NCBI GenBank assembly: GCA_913061055.1
Contig: CAJXVA010000015.1
Coordinates: forward strand, 1 to 46,128
Reading direction: 5' to 3'
DNA: 46,128 bases
DNA from: an uncultured Pseudomonadota bacterium
Lineage (GTDB): Bacteria > Myxococcota_A > Polyangia > Nannocystales > Nannocystaceae
In this document: positions 26,067 to 34,522 of the stretch, piece by piece
How positions within the stretch are numbered: position 1 is the first letter of the stretch
Layout of the letters: every line of letters starts with the position of its first letter
The notes under the pieces: generated by a model
Told to the model about the DNA's origin: nothing
The model's database searches: none
Seen by the model: only the letters and a program-made list of their open reading frames with translations
Made by a program: the position numbers and the translations under genes

Positions 26067-27686
26067 ATGGACGCGAGCCAGCACAGCGAGTGGGAGCAGG
26101 CACTCTGCGCGGCCAAGCGCGGGTCCACCACGGCCCTGCAACATCGGCTCGCTAAGGCTGAGCGGGCGCCCAGTCTTGCCCTGCGGGCGTGGTGCACGGC
26201 CGGACGGCTCGCGTTGTCGAACGGCCCCTCGGTGGTACAGGACGAGGCTCCCGAGATCGAGGCGTTCGCTGCGTTCGCGGGCCACGATTCAGCGGAAGTC
26301 CCGCTCGCGGTCAGCACACCGGCGCTGCTTCGGCGCTACGCGATCGGGCAAGACCGGGCGAGATTTGACGCGACTGTCTCGCTCATCGACTCCCTTCGCA
26401 GCCCAGAGCCTGCCCTCGTTGCAGCATCAAAACAGTGGGAGGCGTACGTGCTCGGAGAGTGGGCGACCCTGCGCCGGCTCGCGGCGGCGTCCGGTCGCCT
26501 TGCGCAGTCCGTCGAGTTCGCCGAGCTTCGAGTCGATGCGACCGCGCTGCGTGCACTCGCCGAAGAGGCGCTCGGCAACATCCCGGACGCGTTGGAAAGC
26601 GCGCGCACCGCTTCACGTATGGCTCGCGCCGAAGGGGTTCTCGAATCGGAGTTCTTCGCCAGCTACGTGCTTGCACGGATGCGCCGATGGACCGGACGGC
26701 AGCTGATCGCTGCCAGCATCGTCAACACTCTCGCGGGCTACGCCACGCCGATCTGGTACGGCGCCTGCCAATGGGAAGCGCTCTTGAGCGAGGGCCCAGA
26801 CACCCCTGAGCGACTGGGGCGCGGACCTGCGAATGACGCGTCGAACACCTTGCGTGGGTTCCTGCAGGCTGCCCGACTTGGCGCCCGCGCGGCTCTCGAC
26901 GAGGCGTGGCGTGCCCTTGCAGCCCTCGCTGAGCGCTGGCGACCACTCGCGTCCGATGTTGCGCAGCTTGGTGCTGCGCTTGACCTGCGCCAAGGCGTTG
27001 GTGGAACCGCAGAGCTGGGCCGATGGCGTAGTGGTGAACAGCAAGGGCCCGCACCCGGGCTGCCCTCGACTCCATCCGCGACGGGCGGGCTGGCATCCGC
27101 GGTCGTCGTCTGCGACGGCCAACAAGGCCACCGCGTTCCCAACATGTTTGCTCGGTGCCTTCCCTCAAACCTGGTGGACGTGGGCGGAGCGGGAACCCAC
27201 CCTCGGCTGCACACGTTGCTGGCGGTTCTCGGGCTCGCAGGGAAAACCGGAATCCCGGAGGCGGAGGCATTCTCCCGGCTCTACGGATTCGTGTACGAAC
27301 CGGAGCTCCACGCCGGGCGCCTGGGGGTCCTGATTCACCGCGCACGCGAACAGCTCGGTGCTACCGCAACGCTCCACCGCGATTCCGGAGTCCTCTGGCT
27401 CGCTCCGTGCGGGCCGGGACTCAAGATCGAAGATCCGCGGACGGCTCCCAACGCTGGCGAGCGCGTGCTGCGGTTTCTTCTCCACCGTCCGGCCGCCAGC
27501 GCGCGAGAGGTCGCTTCGGCCCTCGACGCACCTCTACGGTCTGTGCAGGCAACCCTCAAAGAGCTGGTCGAACAGGAGCTGTGTCGCGCCGACCAAAATG
27601 GCCGCGCCTGGTCGTACTGCGTCGAAGACACGACATTCTCGCCTCCGACCGCCTTTGCCATGCAGGCGCGAAAACGACCTCTATGA
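26067..27686 (+). CDS. Putative regulator with helical-repeat N-terminus and two winged-helix-like regions
   Basis: A 539-residue soluble protein. The first 350 residues are Ala/Leu/Arg-rich helices with TPR-like spacing. Residues 378-435 resemble an OmpR/BTAD-type winged helix (LHTLLAVLGLAGKTGIPEAEAF and LGVLIHRAREQLG), and 464-525 resemble a second, MarR/ArsR-like winged helix (ASAREVASALDAPLRSVQATLKELVEQEL). Both assignments are from pattern only. Start ATG 26067 follows GGCGGGG; longer frames upstream overlap the kinase gene. The head-to-head placement with the receptor kinase, 38 nt apart, suggests it is that kinase's target or co-regulator (inference). Confidence 0.7.
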   Translation: MDASQHSEWEQALCAAKRGSTTALQHRLAKAERAPSLALRAWCTAGRLALSNGPSVVQDEAPEIEAFAAFAGHDSAEVPLAVSTPALLRRYAIGQDRARFDATVSLIDSLRSPEPALVAASKQWEAYVLGEWATLRRLAAASGRLAQSVEFAELRVDATALRALAEEALGNIPDALESARTASRMARAEGVLESEFFASYVLARMRRWTGRQLIAASIVNTLAGYATPIWYGACQWEALLSEGPDTPERLGRGPANDASNTLRGFLQAARLGARAALDEAWRALAALAERWRPLASDVAQLGAALDLRQGVGGTAELGRWRSGEQQGPAPGLPSTPSATGGLASAVVVCDGQQGHRVPNMFARCLPSNLVDVGGAGTHPRLHTLLAVLGLAGKTGIPEAEAFSRLYGFVYEPELHAGRLGVLIHRAREQLGATATLHRDSGVLWLAPCGPGLKIEDPRTAPNAGERVLRFLLHRPAASAREVASALDAPLRSVQATLKELVEQELCRADQNGRAWSYCVEDTTFSPPTAFAMQARKRPL

Positions 27687-27738
27687 CCGCGCAAGCCAAG
27701 TAAATGACGACAGCGCGATGCGATGCGACGGTAACGAG

Positions 27739-28971
27739 ATGTTGCGCTGTACTCGAAACGGGCTGCTCTGCGTCTCCGCGGTCTCTGCACTGACGTTGCT
27801 GGCCGCCCCGGTTGAAGCGGCGCCGTTCTTCGAGACAGTCTGGGAGACCGAGCTCGGGTCCGGGCAGAACGCGGTCTCCGACGGAGGGAACTGGGATCGG
27901 GTCGAGACCAACGAGCCATCCTTGGCCCAGATTCGAGCTGCGGACGGTGAGGATCTCCCGCCCGAGTTGGCCGGCGAAAACATGGCCGCCATCAACCTGC
28001 AAGGTGAACCGAACTGGATGATGGTGACCAAAGAGGACGTCGGGACCGACTCCGAGGATCATTTCTACTGGCGGATGTACCTGCGGGTCAGCGGTGATAC
28101 CGAGACCAACTGGGGAAGCGTGCACCCGTTTCAGGACTTCGAGACCGGGGAGCCGGAGGGGGGCCTGTCGATGAACTTCTATCTCGGCCTGTCCGGGCGA
28201 AACGAGGATCGATCGGGATGGTCGCCGTACTTCGCGTCGTACGCACCCCAACCCGAAATGGTGGCCAGCTACTTCACGCTCAACGCGGAGCCTGGCGATC
28301 CCTACCTCGACACGGACAAGTGGTACCGGTTCGAAGGACATATCGAGTATCTGGAGAGAGAAGGGGCGTTCGCGCGGGTCCGATACGACATTCATATCTT
28401 CGACCCTCTCGGCGACCCCGACACGCCAGTCTTCACCAGCGATGAGTTCTCGGCGGCCGACTGCATGAATGAGTGCTACGCGAGCAAGTTGGGCGACCAC
28501 TACGACGACGGCGAAGCCTTCTACTTCCGTTCCGAGAGTTCCACCTTCACCATCGGAAACAACGGCCCTGCCCAGGCCTCGGGCAACGGGGACTTGTACG
28601 ACGTCACCGGCGTCGCCTTCAGCCACGATGGGTGGATCGGACCCTACGGAGGTGCGCCACCCGAGGGAACCACAGGCGACTCGGGCGACGAGTCTTCGAG
28701 CGGGGGCGACGACTCCGAAGGCACGACCGGCGACGCGGACCCGACCACCGGGTCCGCGACCTCGGGTGCGGCCTCGTCGTCAGGCTCTTCAGACACTTCG
28801 AGTGCGACATCGACGTCGGGGGACTCCGACACCGACGGGCCCGACTCCACCGCGGGCGGCCAGAACGACGACGGAGCTGGCTGCGGCGTGCAAACCCGAG
28901 GCGGCGAGCCGCCCCTGTTCGCACTCGGCGTGCTCGTCGCGCTGGGCTGGCGCCGCCGCTCAAACACCTGA
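27739..28971 (+). CDS. Secreted surface protein with MYXO-CTERM-like sorting end
   Basis: A 410-residue protein. ATG 27739 gives a standard signal peptide (basic start, hydrophobic core, likely cleavage after PVEA); ATG 27718 is in frame but adds acidic residues. The mature domain (about 30-300) is beta-rich with many Trp/Tyr and resembles a jelly-roll or concanavalin-type fold, but no family is certain. A Gly/Ser/Thr/Asp linker of about 75 residues follows. The end (GCGVQTRGG, a 15-residue hydrophobic run, then WRRRS) matches the MYXO-CTERM layout, which anchors proteins at the cell surface after processing. It follows the winged-helix gene by 52 nt. Confidence 0.78.
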   Translation: MLRCTRNGLLCVSAVSALTLLAAPVEAAPFFETVWETELGSGQNAVSDGGNWDRVETNEPSLAQIRAADGEDLPPELAGENMAAINLQGEPNWMMVTKEDVGTDSEDHFYWRMYLRVSGDTETNWGSVHPFQDFETGEPEGGLSMNFYLGLSGRNEDRSGWSPYFASYAPQPEMVASYFTLNAEPGDPYLDTDKWYRFEGHIEYLEREGAFARVRYDIHIFDPLGDPDTPVFTSDEFSAADCMNECYASKLGDHYDDGEAFYFRSESSTFTIGNNGPAQASGNGDLYDVTGVAFSHDGWIGPYGGAPPEGTTGDSGDESSSGGDDSEGTTGDADPTTGSATSGAASSSGSSDTSSATSTSGDSDTDGPDSTAGGQNDDGAGCGVQTRGGEPPLFALGVLVALGWRRRSNT

Positions 28972-28987
28972 GCAGCTCACCCCGGCC

Positions 28988-30154
28988 CTACAGCTCGGTC
29001 TCGATACTCGCGAGCTGCCCAGTCGCTGCGGGGAACTGTGATGCAAACGCCACCCGCTGCTGCTCCACGATGGCCAGGTCGTTCTCGTCACACGCCGTCA
29101 CGTCTGCGCAGACCAGCGCGAACGCAAACCGGAAGTGGGTTGGAGCGTCGCCGAACGCGGGTAGACGGGGTCCGTTGGACGCGATGATGTCGTCGATGGT
29201 GAAGTCGACACGATCGCCGGTGAAGGTCGCGTCCTCGCCATACGACGTCGGTCCGAGCGTCTCGCCCCAAGGGTTGACCGCGGGGTCGTACCCGGTCGCG
29301 TTCGCGACGTAGAACAGCGGCGGCACTTCAGCCGCCGGGATGAGACCAGCCACATACAGCTCCAGTGGGGAGATCTGAAGCGGGTAGATGACGTCGAAGC
29401 GGAAGCTGCCGCCCCCGGTATCGATCAGCTCGCCGTAGCCGGTCGCGGACGGACCTCCGGTGCTCAGGTGGATGTTCCAGTGTCCGCCCGCGGGTCCGAG
29501 CAGAGAGGGCGCGCCCTGCAAGCCGAGAAACGCCGACCAACGGTGCACGGTTTCGTGAATCAGGATATCGGCAGCTCCGGGGTCCGGATACAGCGACGGC
29601 GAGTTCATCAGACTGACCTGCTGCAGGCGGCCCGCACTTCCGGCGGCCTCGGCTTGCGACCACATCGGTTCTTCCCCGAAGCGGATCCCGCTGATGTTCT
29701 CCTGCACGCCGACCGCATGCGCGAAGAACTCGTCGAACTCACCCTCGGTGTAGACCACCAAGAAGTCGTAGTCGTCGGGGTGCTCGACATAGAACTCGCG
29801 GGCGATCTCGTAGTCGGGTGGGAGGTCGGCGGTGAAGTCGTACGTCCACGTGTTGCCAGGACCGGTGGCCCAGCTCGCGGGCACCTGAAGGCGGGCGATG
29901 TTCGAGTAGTCCGGGTCTCCGAGGTCGCCGCCGGTGGAGCTCTCGGCGCCTGAGGTCTGCCCGGTCTCGTCGCCACTGGACCCTGCGGGCGCGTCGCCGC
30001 TCTCATCGGAGGTTTCGGGACCTCCGGAGGTCCCCGGATCTTCGGCTCCGGTTGCCGGGGCGGTCAGACCGGTCGATTGCCCCTCGTCCCGAGCATCCCC
30101 GCCGCAGGCCGTCGCGAGGAGGAGTGCCAGGGGAAATGATCTTGGTCGGAGCAA
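28988..30154 (-). CDS. Lipoprotein with HExxH motif, putative metallopeptidase
   Basis: A 388-residue lipoprotein. TTG 30154 was chosen because it opens MLRPRSFPLALLLATAC (lipobox, Cys17) and has GGAGG two bases upstream; the ATG at 30265 would overlap the start of tatD and gives no signal peptide. A Gly/Ser/Thr/Glu linker runs to about residue 80. The motif HETVH (200-204) in DILIHETVHRW is the zinc-binding HExxH signature of metallopeptidases; a third ligand could not be assigned with confidence. The rest is a mixed domain of about 290 residues without recognised relatives. Convergent with the MYXO-CTERM-type gene, divergent from tatD. Confidence 0.72.
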   Translation of the reverse strand: MLRPRSFPLALLLATACGGDARDEGQSTGLTAPATGAEDPGTSGGPETSDESGDAPAGSSGDETGQTSGAESSTGGDLGDPDYSNIARLQVPASWATGPGNTWTYDFTADLPPDYEIAREFYVEHPDDYDFLVVYTEGEFDEFFAHAVGVQENISGIRFGEEPMWSQAEAAGSAGRLQQVSLMNSPSLYPDPGAADILIHETVHRWSAFLGLQGAPSLLGPAGGHWNIHLSTGGPSATGYGELIDTGGGSFRFDVIYPLQISPLELYVAGLIPAAEVPPLFYVANATGYDPAVNPWGETLGPTSYGEDATFTGDRVDFTIDDIIASNGPRLPAFGDAPTHFRFAFALVCADVTACDENDLAIVEQQRVAFASQFPAATGQLASIETEL

Positions 30155-30251
30155 GGCCTCCGTCCAGTGCGTCGGGGCGCGGAGAGGTTCCCAAGGGAGC
30201 GAAAGCCTTGCAGCACCGGGGCGTTTGACGGAGGCTGAAACGACCGTTCGC

Positions 30252-31040
30252 ATGATCGAGCTCATCGATATCGGGTTGAACTTGGGACACCGGTCCTTCG
30301 AAAAGGATCGCGCCGCGGTGATGGAGCGTGCGCAGGCCGCTGGGGTGGGTCACATGATCATCACCGGAACGAGCGCTGCTGCGAGCGAGGCGGCTGCGGC
30401 TCTGGCCCGCGATGACCGAGCGCGTCTTTCGTCCACCGCGGGAACCCATCCGCACCACGCCAAAGAGTTCTCGGGCGCCACGGCGGAAACGATCCGGTCA
30501 TTGGCCGCGCGGGAAGAAGTTGTGGCGATCGGAGAATGCGGGTTGGACTTCAACCGCAACTTCTCGACTCCCGACGATCAGCGAGCGTGCTTGCGGGCGC
30601 AGCTCGAGATCGCTGCCGACGTGCAGCTGCCCGTGTTCCTGCACGAACGTGATGCGCACGAAGCCCTGTGCGAGCTCGTCGAGCCCGCGCTTCCGCGGCT
30701 TGCGGGGTTGGTCGTCCACTGCTTCACGGGCGGCCCGGAGCAGGCGGAGCGCTACCTGGCGATGGGTGCGTACCTGGGCATCACCGGGTGGGTCTGCGAT
30801 GAGCGACGGGGGCAAGCGTTGCGCGAGGCGGTCACGATGATTCCGGGCGACCGCCTGATGCTCGAAACGGACGCGCCGTTCCTGACCCCCCGCGATGCGC
30901 CCAAGGGCACGCCGCGGCGCAACGAGCCGGCCATGCTTCCGCATGTGCTTCGGGCGGTGGCAAAGCTCCGCGGACAGACACCCGAGGCGGTGGCGGCTGC
31001 TGCGACGGCGAACACCCGCCGGTTCTTCGGGCTGGCCTGA
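30252..31040 (+). CDS. tatD: TatD 3'-5' exonuclease / metal-dependent hydrolase
   Basis: A 262-residue TIM-barrel hydrolase, nearly the length of E. coli TatD (260). It shares distinctive TatD segments rather than the YcfH/YjjV forms: IDIGLNLG at the start instead of a DxHxH motif, VAIGECGLDFNRNFSTP, GITGWVCDERRG and LETDAPFLTPRD. Metal ligands expected from the family are present: Glu95, His131, His156 and Asp207. TatD is a Mg-dependent 3'-5' exonuclease linked to repair of oxidised DNA and RNA turnover; it is not needed for Tat export. ATG 30252 gives the canonical N-terminus. No tatABC genes are near. Confidence 0.95.
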   Translation: MIELIDIGLNLGHRSFEKDRAAVMERAQAAGVGHMIITGTSAAASEAAAALARDDRARLSSTAGTHPHHAKEFSGATAETIRSLAAREEVVAIGECGLDFNRNFSTPDDQRACLRAQLEIAADVQLPVFLHERDAHEALCELVEPALPRLAGLVVHCFTGGPEQAERYLAMGAYLGITGWVCDERRGQALREAVTMIPGDRLMLETDAPFLTPRDAPKGTPRRNEPAMLPHVLRAVAKLRGQTPEAVAAAATANTRRFFGLA

Positions 31041-31050
31041 GCTGGCCCGC

Positions 31051-31434
31051 CTACCAGCCGCCGTCACAGACGCGTCCGTCGATCGTGACCATCCATGCGT
31101 AGGACTCACCCCCGCAGACGTCGGTCGTCGTGCGATACGGAGGATCGTTGGTGCATCCCGCTCCATTCCAGTGAAGTAGCCAGCAGCCCGGAGCCGGCAG
31201 CTCGACGGTGAACTGGTCGGAGAATGCGACGCCCGTGTCCGGAAGCTCTAGCTCTTGCTCCTCGCCGCCGTCACATGGTGTCGCGGTGACGGACTCGACT
31301 GTGCCACCGGTTCGATTGTCGATTGTGACCGAAGCCGGCTCATCGCTCGCCTCACACGCACCACCATCGGTGTCGGCATCGCAGGTCGAGAGGGTCAACA
31401 AGACCAGGAGGGGCGCCGCTCTTCGAATGATCAC
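31051..31434 (-). CDS. Small Cys-rich lipoprotein
   Basis: A 127-residue protein from GTG 31434. The signal peptide MIIRRAAPLLVLLTLSTC has lipobox LSTC (Cys18). The mature part is acidic, with six further cysteines and a short beta pattern (SVTIDNRTGGTVESVT). No family recognised. Convergent with tatD, ten nt apart, and probably monocistronic. Confidence 0.75.
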   Translation of the reverse strand: MIIRRAAPLLVLLTLSTCDADTDGGACEASDEPASVTIDNRTGGTVESVTATPCDGGEEQELELPDTGVAFSDQFTVELPAPGCWLLHWNGAGCTNDPPYRTTTDVCGGESYAWMVTIDGRVCDGGW

Positions 31435-31512
31435 GCGGCGCCGATGATGCCACCGATGCCAGGCGTAGAAAACCGGCGGAGGCCACGCAGTCGGGTCGTA
31501 GCTTGAACTCTC

Positions 31513-31542
31513 TAGGGACGGCCCCTAAAGTCGGGAACGGGA
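31513..31542. repeat. Short copy of the family 2 repeat motif
   Basis: Contains GGGACGGCCCCTA, the 13-base core also present at both ends of the palindromic element at 36773-36936. The core can itself fold (AGGG with CCCT). It lies in the 117-nt gap between two minus-strand lipoprotein genes, 10 nt beyond the stop of the GH30-like gene. Probably a degenerate or partial repeat copy; nothing else was seen in the gap. Confidence 0.45.
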
Positions 31543-31551
31543 CGAGCGAAG

Positions 31552-33153
31552 CTACGGAAGCAAAAACTCGATGCTCGAGATGCTACTCGGTGGCAGGGAG
31601 AACACCAGCCCGGCCTCGTCTGCTGAGGCCAGCTGCGTCATGTACTCGCCCGCGATGCTCTGAGCGGTTGCACCAAGGCTCAGGTTTTGGTCTGTGGCCA
31701 GGGAGACTTCGACGTCGTTGGAGACGAAGTCGGTGTTGAGCAGAATCAGCGCATAGCTCCCGTCGGGTCGCTCCACCGCGACTGAGAAGACCGCGGGGTT
31801 CTCAGCAACACTGGAGAGGTACACCGACCCCGGCGGGATCCAGTTCGCAAAGTGCTGAAGGACGTAGAACGTCGGCAGCTTCGCGCCGGTTGCGGGGTCG
31901 AGACTCGGCTGAAAGCCGACCATCGCGGCGTGGTAGATGCGGGACGCGTGGGCCCCTGCGATGAGCCGATAGTTCTGTTGCGCCATCTCCCACGCTGACG
32001 CCCATGTCGTGGAGTCTGTGGCGGGTGCAGCAGGGCAGCCGTCGTTGGAGCCGCAGTACCAGTTGTCGTAGCCCCAAACGGGGACGTTGAATTCCTCGCC
32101 CCACGCTGCGACCGCTTGGAAGTCCGCGAACTCCGATGTGGCCGCGCCTCGGACACTGACCGCGGCGGTCTGCTCGGCCCGGTCGGCGGACTCGAACCAA
32201 ACGCTCAGCCACTCCTCGGCGATCGAACCCGGCACCGACGGGGTGAGGAGTTTGCGTTCCACGCCGAACACGTCGAGGCTGTTGAGAACGGCATCGGCCG
32301 CTGCTGCCGCTGCGGCAGGTGTCTTGAATGCGTCCGCTGCCGTACCCGCTTGCCACAGGTCGATCTCGGTCTGGGGAATTCCGGAGGCCTCGAGTGCAGC
32401 CTGATACGAGATGACGGACTCTGCGAACTCGGCGTACTGCTCGGCGGGTACCTCGTAGTCTGCGACGGTCATCCACCCTGGAAGCAGCACCTTCTGCACG
32501 TTGAGCTCGTACCCGCGATCAACCATCCACTGACCCATGACGATGTCCTCGGCTGCGATTTCTCCGCCCGGGTCAAAGGCGGCATCGTTGGTCGAGTAAG
32601 GGTCCGCGTCGTCGTTGGCGGGTTCCCAGTCGCTGAACAACGTGATCAGCTGAACGTAGTGAATGTCGACGTCGTCGAATGCGAGCGCGGCGGCATCCCA
32701 GTTCCAGTCGGGATCGGCAATCGGGAAGTCCCAGGCTTGAATGCCCATGCCGTCCAGGGTTTGGTAACGAGTCCGTGGGTCGATGACGATCGAGGGGTTC
32801 CCGTTGTCCGAGGTCGTCGCGGAAGTGGTGGTTGAATCAACGGACGCCGTTGTCTCGCCAGCGGAGCCCGTTGAAAGCGTCGTGGTCCCTGACGTGGAGG
32901 CGGATGCGGAGTCCGTCGCGGTGCCGGTGCTCTCATCGGCTGCGGGCACGCAGCGCGACGCCAGACCTTCGCCTGCCAGCGGCTCGTACCGTCGCCCCGA
33001 GGGACACTGATCGTCGGGGAAACTGCAGAACCCCGGCGCCTCGCACTGCCCCTGCGCCCCGCACTCTGCGTCATCGAGGCAGACGAACGTGCCCGAGGAT
33101 GGACAGCCCATCGCAAGCAGCGCCGCAATCATCGCGCCTTTCCACACGACCAT
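31552..33153 (-). CDS. GH30-like glycoside hydrolase lipoprotein
   Basis: A 533-residue lipoprotein. ATG 33153 opens a signal peptide with lipobox AMGC (Cys17). Residues 24-70 form a Cys-rich module, followed by a Ser/Thr/Gly linker to about 125. The main domain starts YQTLDGMGIQAWDFP, resembling the QTIDGFGG opening of family 30 glycoside hydrolases, and later has LLPGWMTV and PVWGYDNWYCG typical of TIM-barrel loops. The end (VFSVAVERPDGSYALILLN, then beta strands) fits the beta-sandwich that completes GH30 enzymes. Catalytic glutamates could not be placed with certainty, so activity is unproven. Likely a surface polysaccharide-degrading enzyme. Confidence 0.68.
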   Translation of the reverse strand: MVVWKGAMIAALLAMGCPSSGTFVCLDDAECGAQGQCEAPGFCSFPDDQCPSGRRYEPLAGEGLASRCVPAADESTGTATDSASASTSGTTTLSTGSAGETTASVDSTTTSATTSDNGNPSIVIDPRTRYQTLDGMGIQAWDFPIADPDWNWDAAALAFDDVDIHYVQLITLFSDWEPANDDADPYSTNDAAFDPGGEIAAEDIVMGQWMVDRGYELNVQKVLLPGWMTVADYEVPAEQYAEFAESVISYQAALEASGIPQTEIDLWQAGTAADAFKTPAAAAAAADAVLNSLDVFGVERKLLTPSVPGSIAEEWLSVWFESADRAEQTAAVSVRGAATSEFADFQAVAAWGEEFNVPVWGYDNWYCGSNDGCPAAPATDSTTWASAWEMAQQNYRLIAGAHASRIYHAAMVGFQPSLDPATGAKLPTFYVLQHFANWIPPGSVYLSSVAENPAVFSVAVERPDGSYALILLNTDFVSNDVEVSLATDQNLSLGATAQSIAGEYMTQLASADEAGLVFSLPPSSISSIEFLLP

Positions 33154-33209
33154 CCGCCCCACGAGGAAGAGTGTATCTCGGGAGAGGCTTGCGCCGGAGA
33201 CACTCAGTG

Positions 33210-33234
33210 CAAATACGACACGCTGTCGTATTTG
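33210..33234. promoter_or_regulatory. Perfect 11-bp-arm palindrome, candidate operator
   Basis: Arms CAAATACGACA and TGTCGTATTTG pair perfectly around a CGC centre. It is AT-rich against a GC-rich background and lies in the 207-nt gap between divergent genes, 57 nt upstream of the GH30-like lipoprotein and 127 nt upstream of the barrel gene. The TACGACA-N3-TGTCGTA core resembles sites bound by dimeric repressors, for example of the BlaI/CopY or TetR type, but the factor is unknown. No T-tract follows, so it is not a terminator. Confidence 0.6.
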
Positions 33235-33360
33235 AAACACCTGCGAGCGGGTCGTCTTTCGAGTCGCGATAGGGCGGAGATAAGAGCGCAGCGGGAGCCT
33301 GCGCCTACAACCGCGGGTTTCTTGGTCGTCGGGGAGGCTCGCGCAATCCTCCCGCCGCCC

Positions 33361-34053
33361 ATGCGCACGACCCTGAAGTTCCTCGTCCCGGCTGCCTCCC
33401 TCGCCCTGGCCTGGGTCGCGACGCCGACGATGGCAGAGGCCGCAGAGGGGGGAGGACCGCAGATCCGCCGCAAAGGGGGACAGTGGAGCCTCCTTGCCGG
33501 AGGCGCTGCCTGCCTGCCAGGCCGAGCGTCGTGCTCACGCAAGTCGACGCTTGGCGGTACGACCGTCGACGGGAGCACCCGTCCATCACTGGGCACCGGT
33601 GCAGAGCTTGGATACCGCATCAACGACTACGTCTTCGTGGGCGCCTCGTATCGGTTCGGCATGTTCGACATGTCGTTCGTCAACCCGGATGGCCAGCCGT
33701 ATGAGTTCGGCTACCAACACTCGATCTATGGCGTGGTCCGTCCGAGCATCCCGCTGTGGCGGTTCGATCTGGGTCTCAACCTCGGGGCGGGCTTCTCGAA
33801 GCAAGTCTTCCGCCTGCCCGGCGATGATCGCGACTACTCCGCCGGGTTCTCCGGTCTCGTCGGCCCAACGCTGGATCTGTTCATCAGCGACCGCGTGTTC
33901 GTAGGGGCGCGTTTCGATCTGCTGCTCAACGCCCAAGGCGACGTCTGCCAGCAACGGGGTGGCCAGACGCTGTGTGCGGCCGCGCAAGACACCGACGCCG
34001 GACCCGTGCATCAGATGTTGTTTGGGCTCAACGTCGGCGGCACGTTCTTCTAG
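33361..34053 (+). CDS. Small outer membrane beta-barrel protein
   Basis: A 230-residue protein. ATG 33361 opens a signal peptide with likely cleavage after MAEA (about residue 27). The mature protein has a short Gly/Arg-rich opening, then about eight amphipathic beta strands with aromatic residues at the ends (YRINDYVFVGASYRFGMFD, YGVVRPSIPLWRFDLGLNLG, ISDRVFVGARFDLLLN), and ends in GGTFF. A terminal Phe is the usual BAM signal. Size and pattern fit OmpA/OmpW-type eight-stranded barrels. Upstream in-frame codons to 33232 overlap the putative operator and were not used. Function unknown. Confidence 0.82.
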   Translation: MRTTLKFLVPAASLALAWVATPTMAEAAEGGGPQIRRKGGQWSLLAGGAACLPGRASCSRKSTLGGTTVDGSTRPSLGTGAELGYRINDYVFVGASYRFGMFDMSFVNPDGQPYEFGYQHSIYGVVRPSIPLWRFDLGLNLGAGFSKQVFRLPGDDRDYSAGFSGLVGPTLDLFISDRVFVGARFDLLLNAQGDVCQQRGGQTLCAAAQDTDAGPVHQMLFGLNVGGTFF

Positions 34054-34065
34054 AGAGGTGTCGCT

Positions 34066-34226
34066 CGCCCTCAAGTCCGCGCGAAGGTTGGCTCGCAGAT
34101 CTTGGCGAGCCTCACCGAGCAGTCGCGATGCGCTTCCGCGGTGGACACCCAGCAATCGCGCGATCGCTGCAACCTCCAGGCTGTCGAGATAGCGATGTCG
34201 CAAGATGGTGCGGTACAGCTGCGCTT
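34066..34226 (-). pseudogene. Remnant of a sigma-70-like factor, region 4 only
   Basis: The minus strand encodes about 53 residues resembling sigma region 4: LYRTILRHRYLDSLEVAAI and GVHRGSASRLLGEARQDL, closely matching in layout the region 4 of the sigma factor at 15163-16086 (LLRHQVLHGLNIDQVGALYHVHRTTAFRW). The N-terminal part is missing: upstream the frame runs into the dispersed repeat. Downstream it runs without stop into the antisense of the barrel gene. Both ends are therefore broken, pointing to a fragment left by recombination. It may instead be chance similarity in a GC-rich frame, but the helix-turn-helix spacing argues against that. Confidence 0.5.
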
Positions 34227-34277
34227 CGGCTCCTACCCAGGAGCGGAAAGTCCTTCGCGTTCCGCCGCGCCGGGTTT
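34211..34277. repeat. Family 1 dispersed repeat, single unit
   Basis: Matches the right half of the palindrome at 11969-12035 at 61 of 67 bases. Shared blocks include GCTTCGGCTCCTACCCAGGA and CCGCCGCGCCGGGTTT. Similarity starts at the same base (CGGTACAG) as the inner edge of the arm in the palindrome, suggesting a defined unit end. It is fused at that edge to the sigma-factor remnant. Here no inverted partner is seen. Confidence 0.78.
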
Positions 34278-34522
34278 TTCCCCAGCCTGTTAAACCACGG
34301 CGTGCGTCCACTTGCGGCGAGGCCAGTAGACGGCTGCTCGCGGGAGAAGGATGACGACGTGCAGGGCGATGCGCCGGCTACTTGGGCGATGCGTCTTCGC
34401 AAGACACACGACCTCCGGGCACGTTCCTTCAGGTTTCCTGCTGACTCGTCATCAACGCGTCACGGCCCGGCCATGGTTGGACAAGAACGAAAGATCGGTC
34501 TACTCCCGGGCGTAGGGTCATC

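Larger units (their letters stand above)
34054..34522. other. 469-nt non-coding region with repeat and gene remnant
   Basis: Between the barrel gene and the next lipoprotein. It holds a remnant of a sigma-factor region 4 on the minus strand (34066-34226) and a single family 1 repeat unit (34211-34277). From 34278 to about 34500 I see no gene, terminator or clear repeat. The last 20 bases carry AGGG, six bases upstream of the lipoprotein start codon. Confidence 0.7.

Noticed and set aside
30156-30235. GCCTCCGTC ... GACGGAGGC inverted repeat between the metallopeptidase-like gene and tatD
   Set aside because: Contains GGAGG ribosome-site-like sequence on each strand, so the symmetry is probably incidental.
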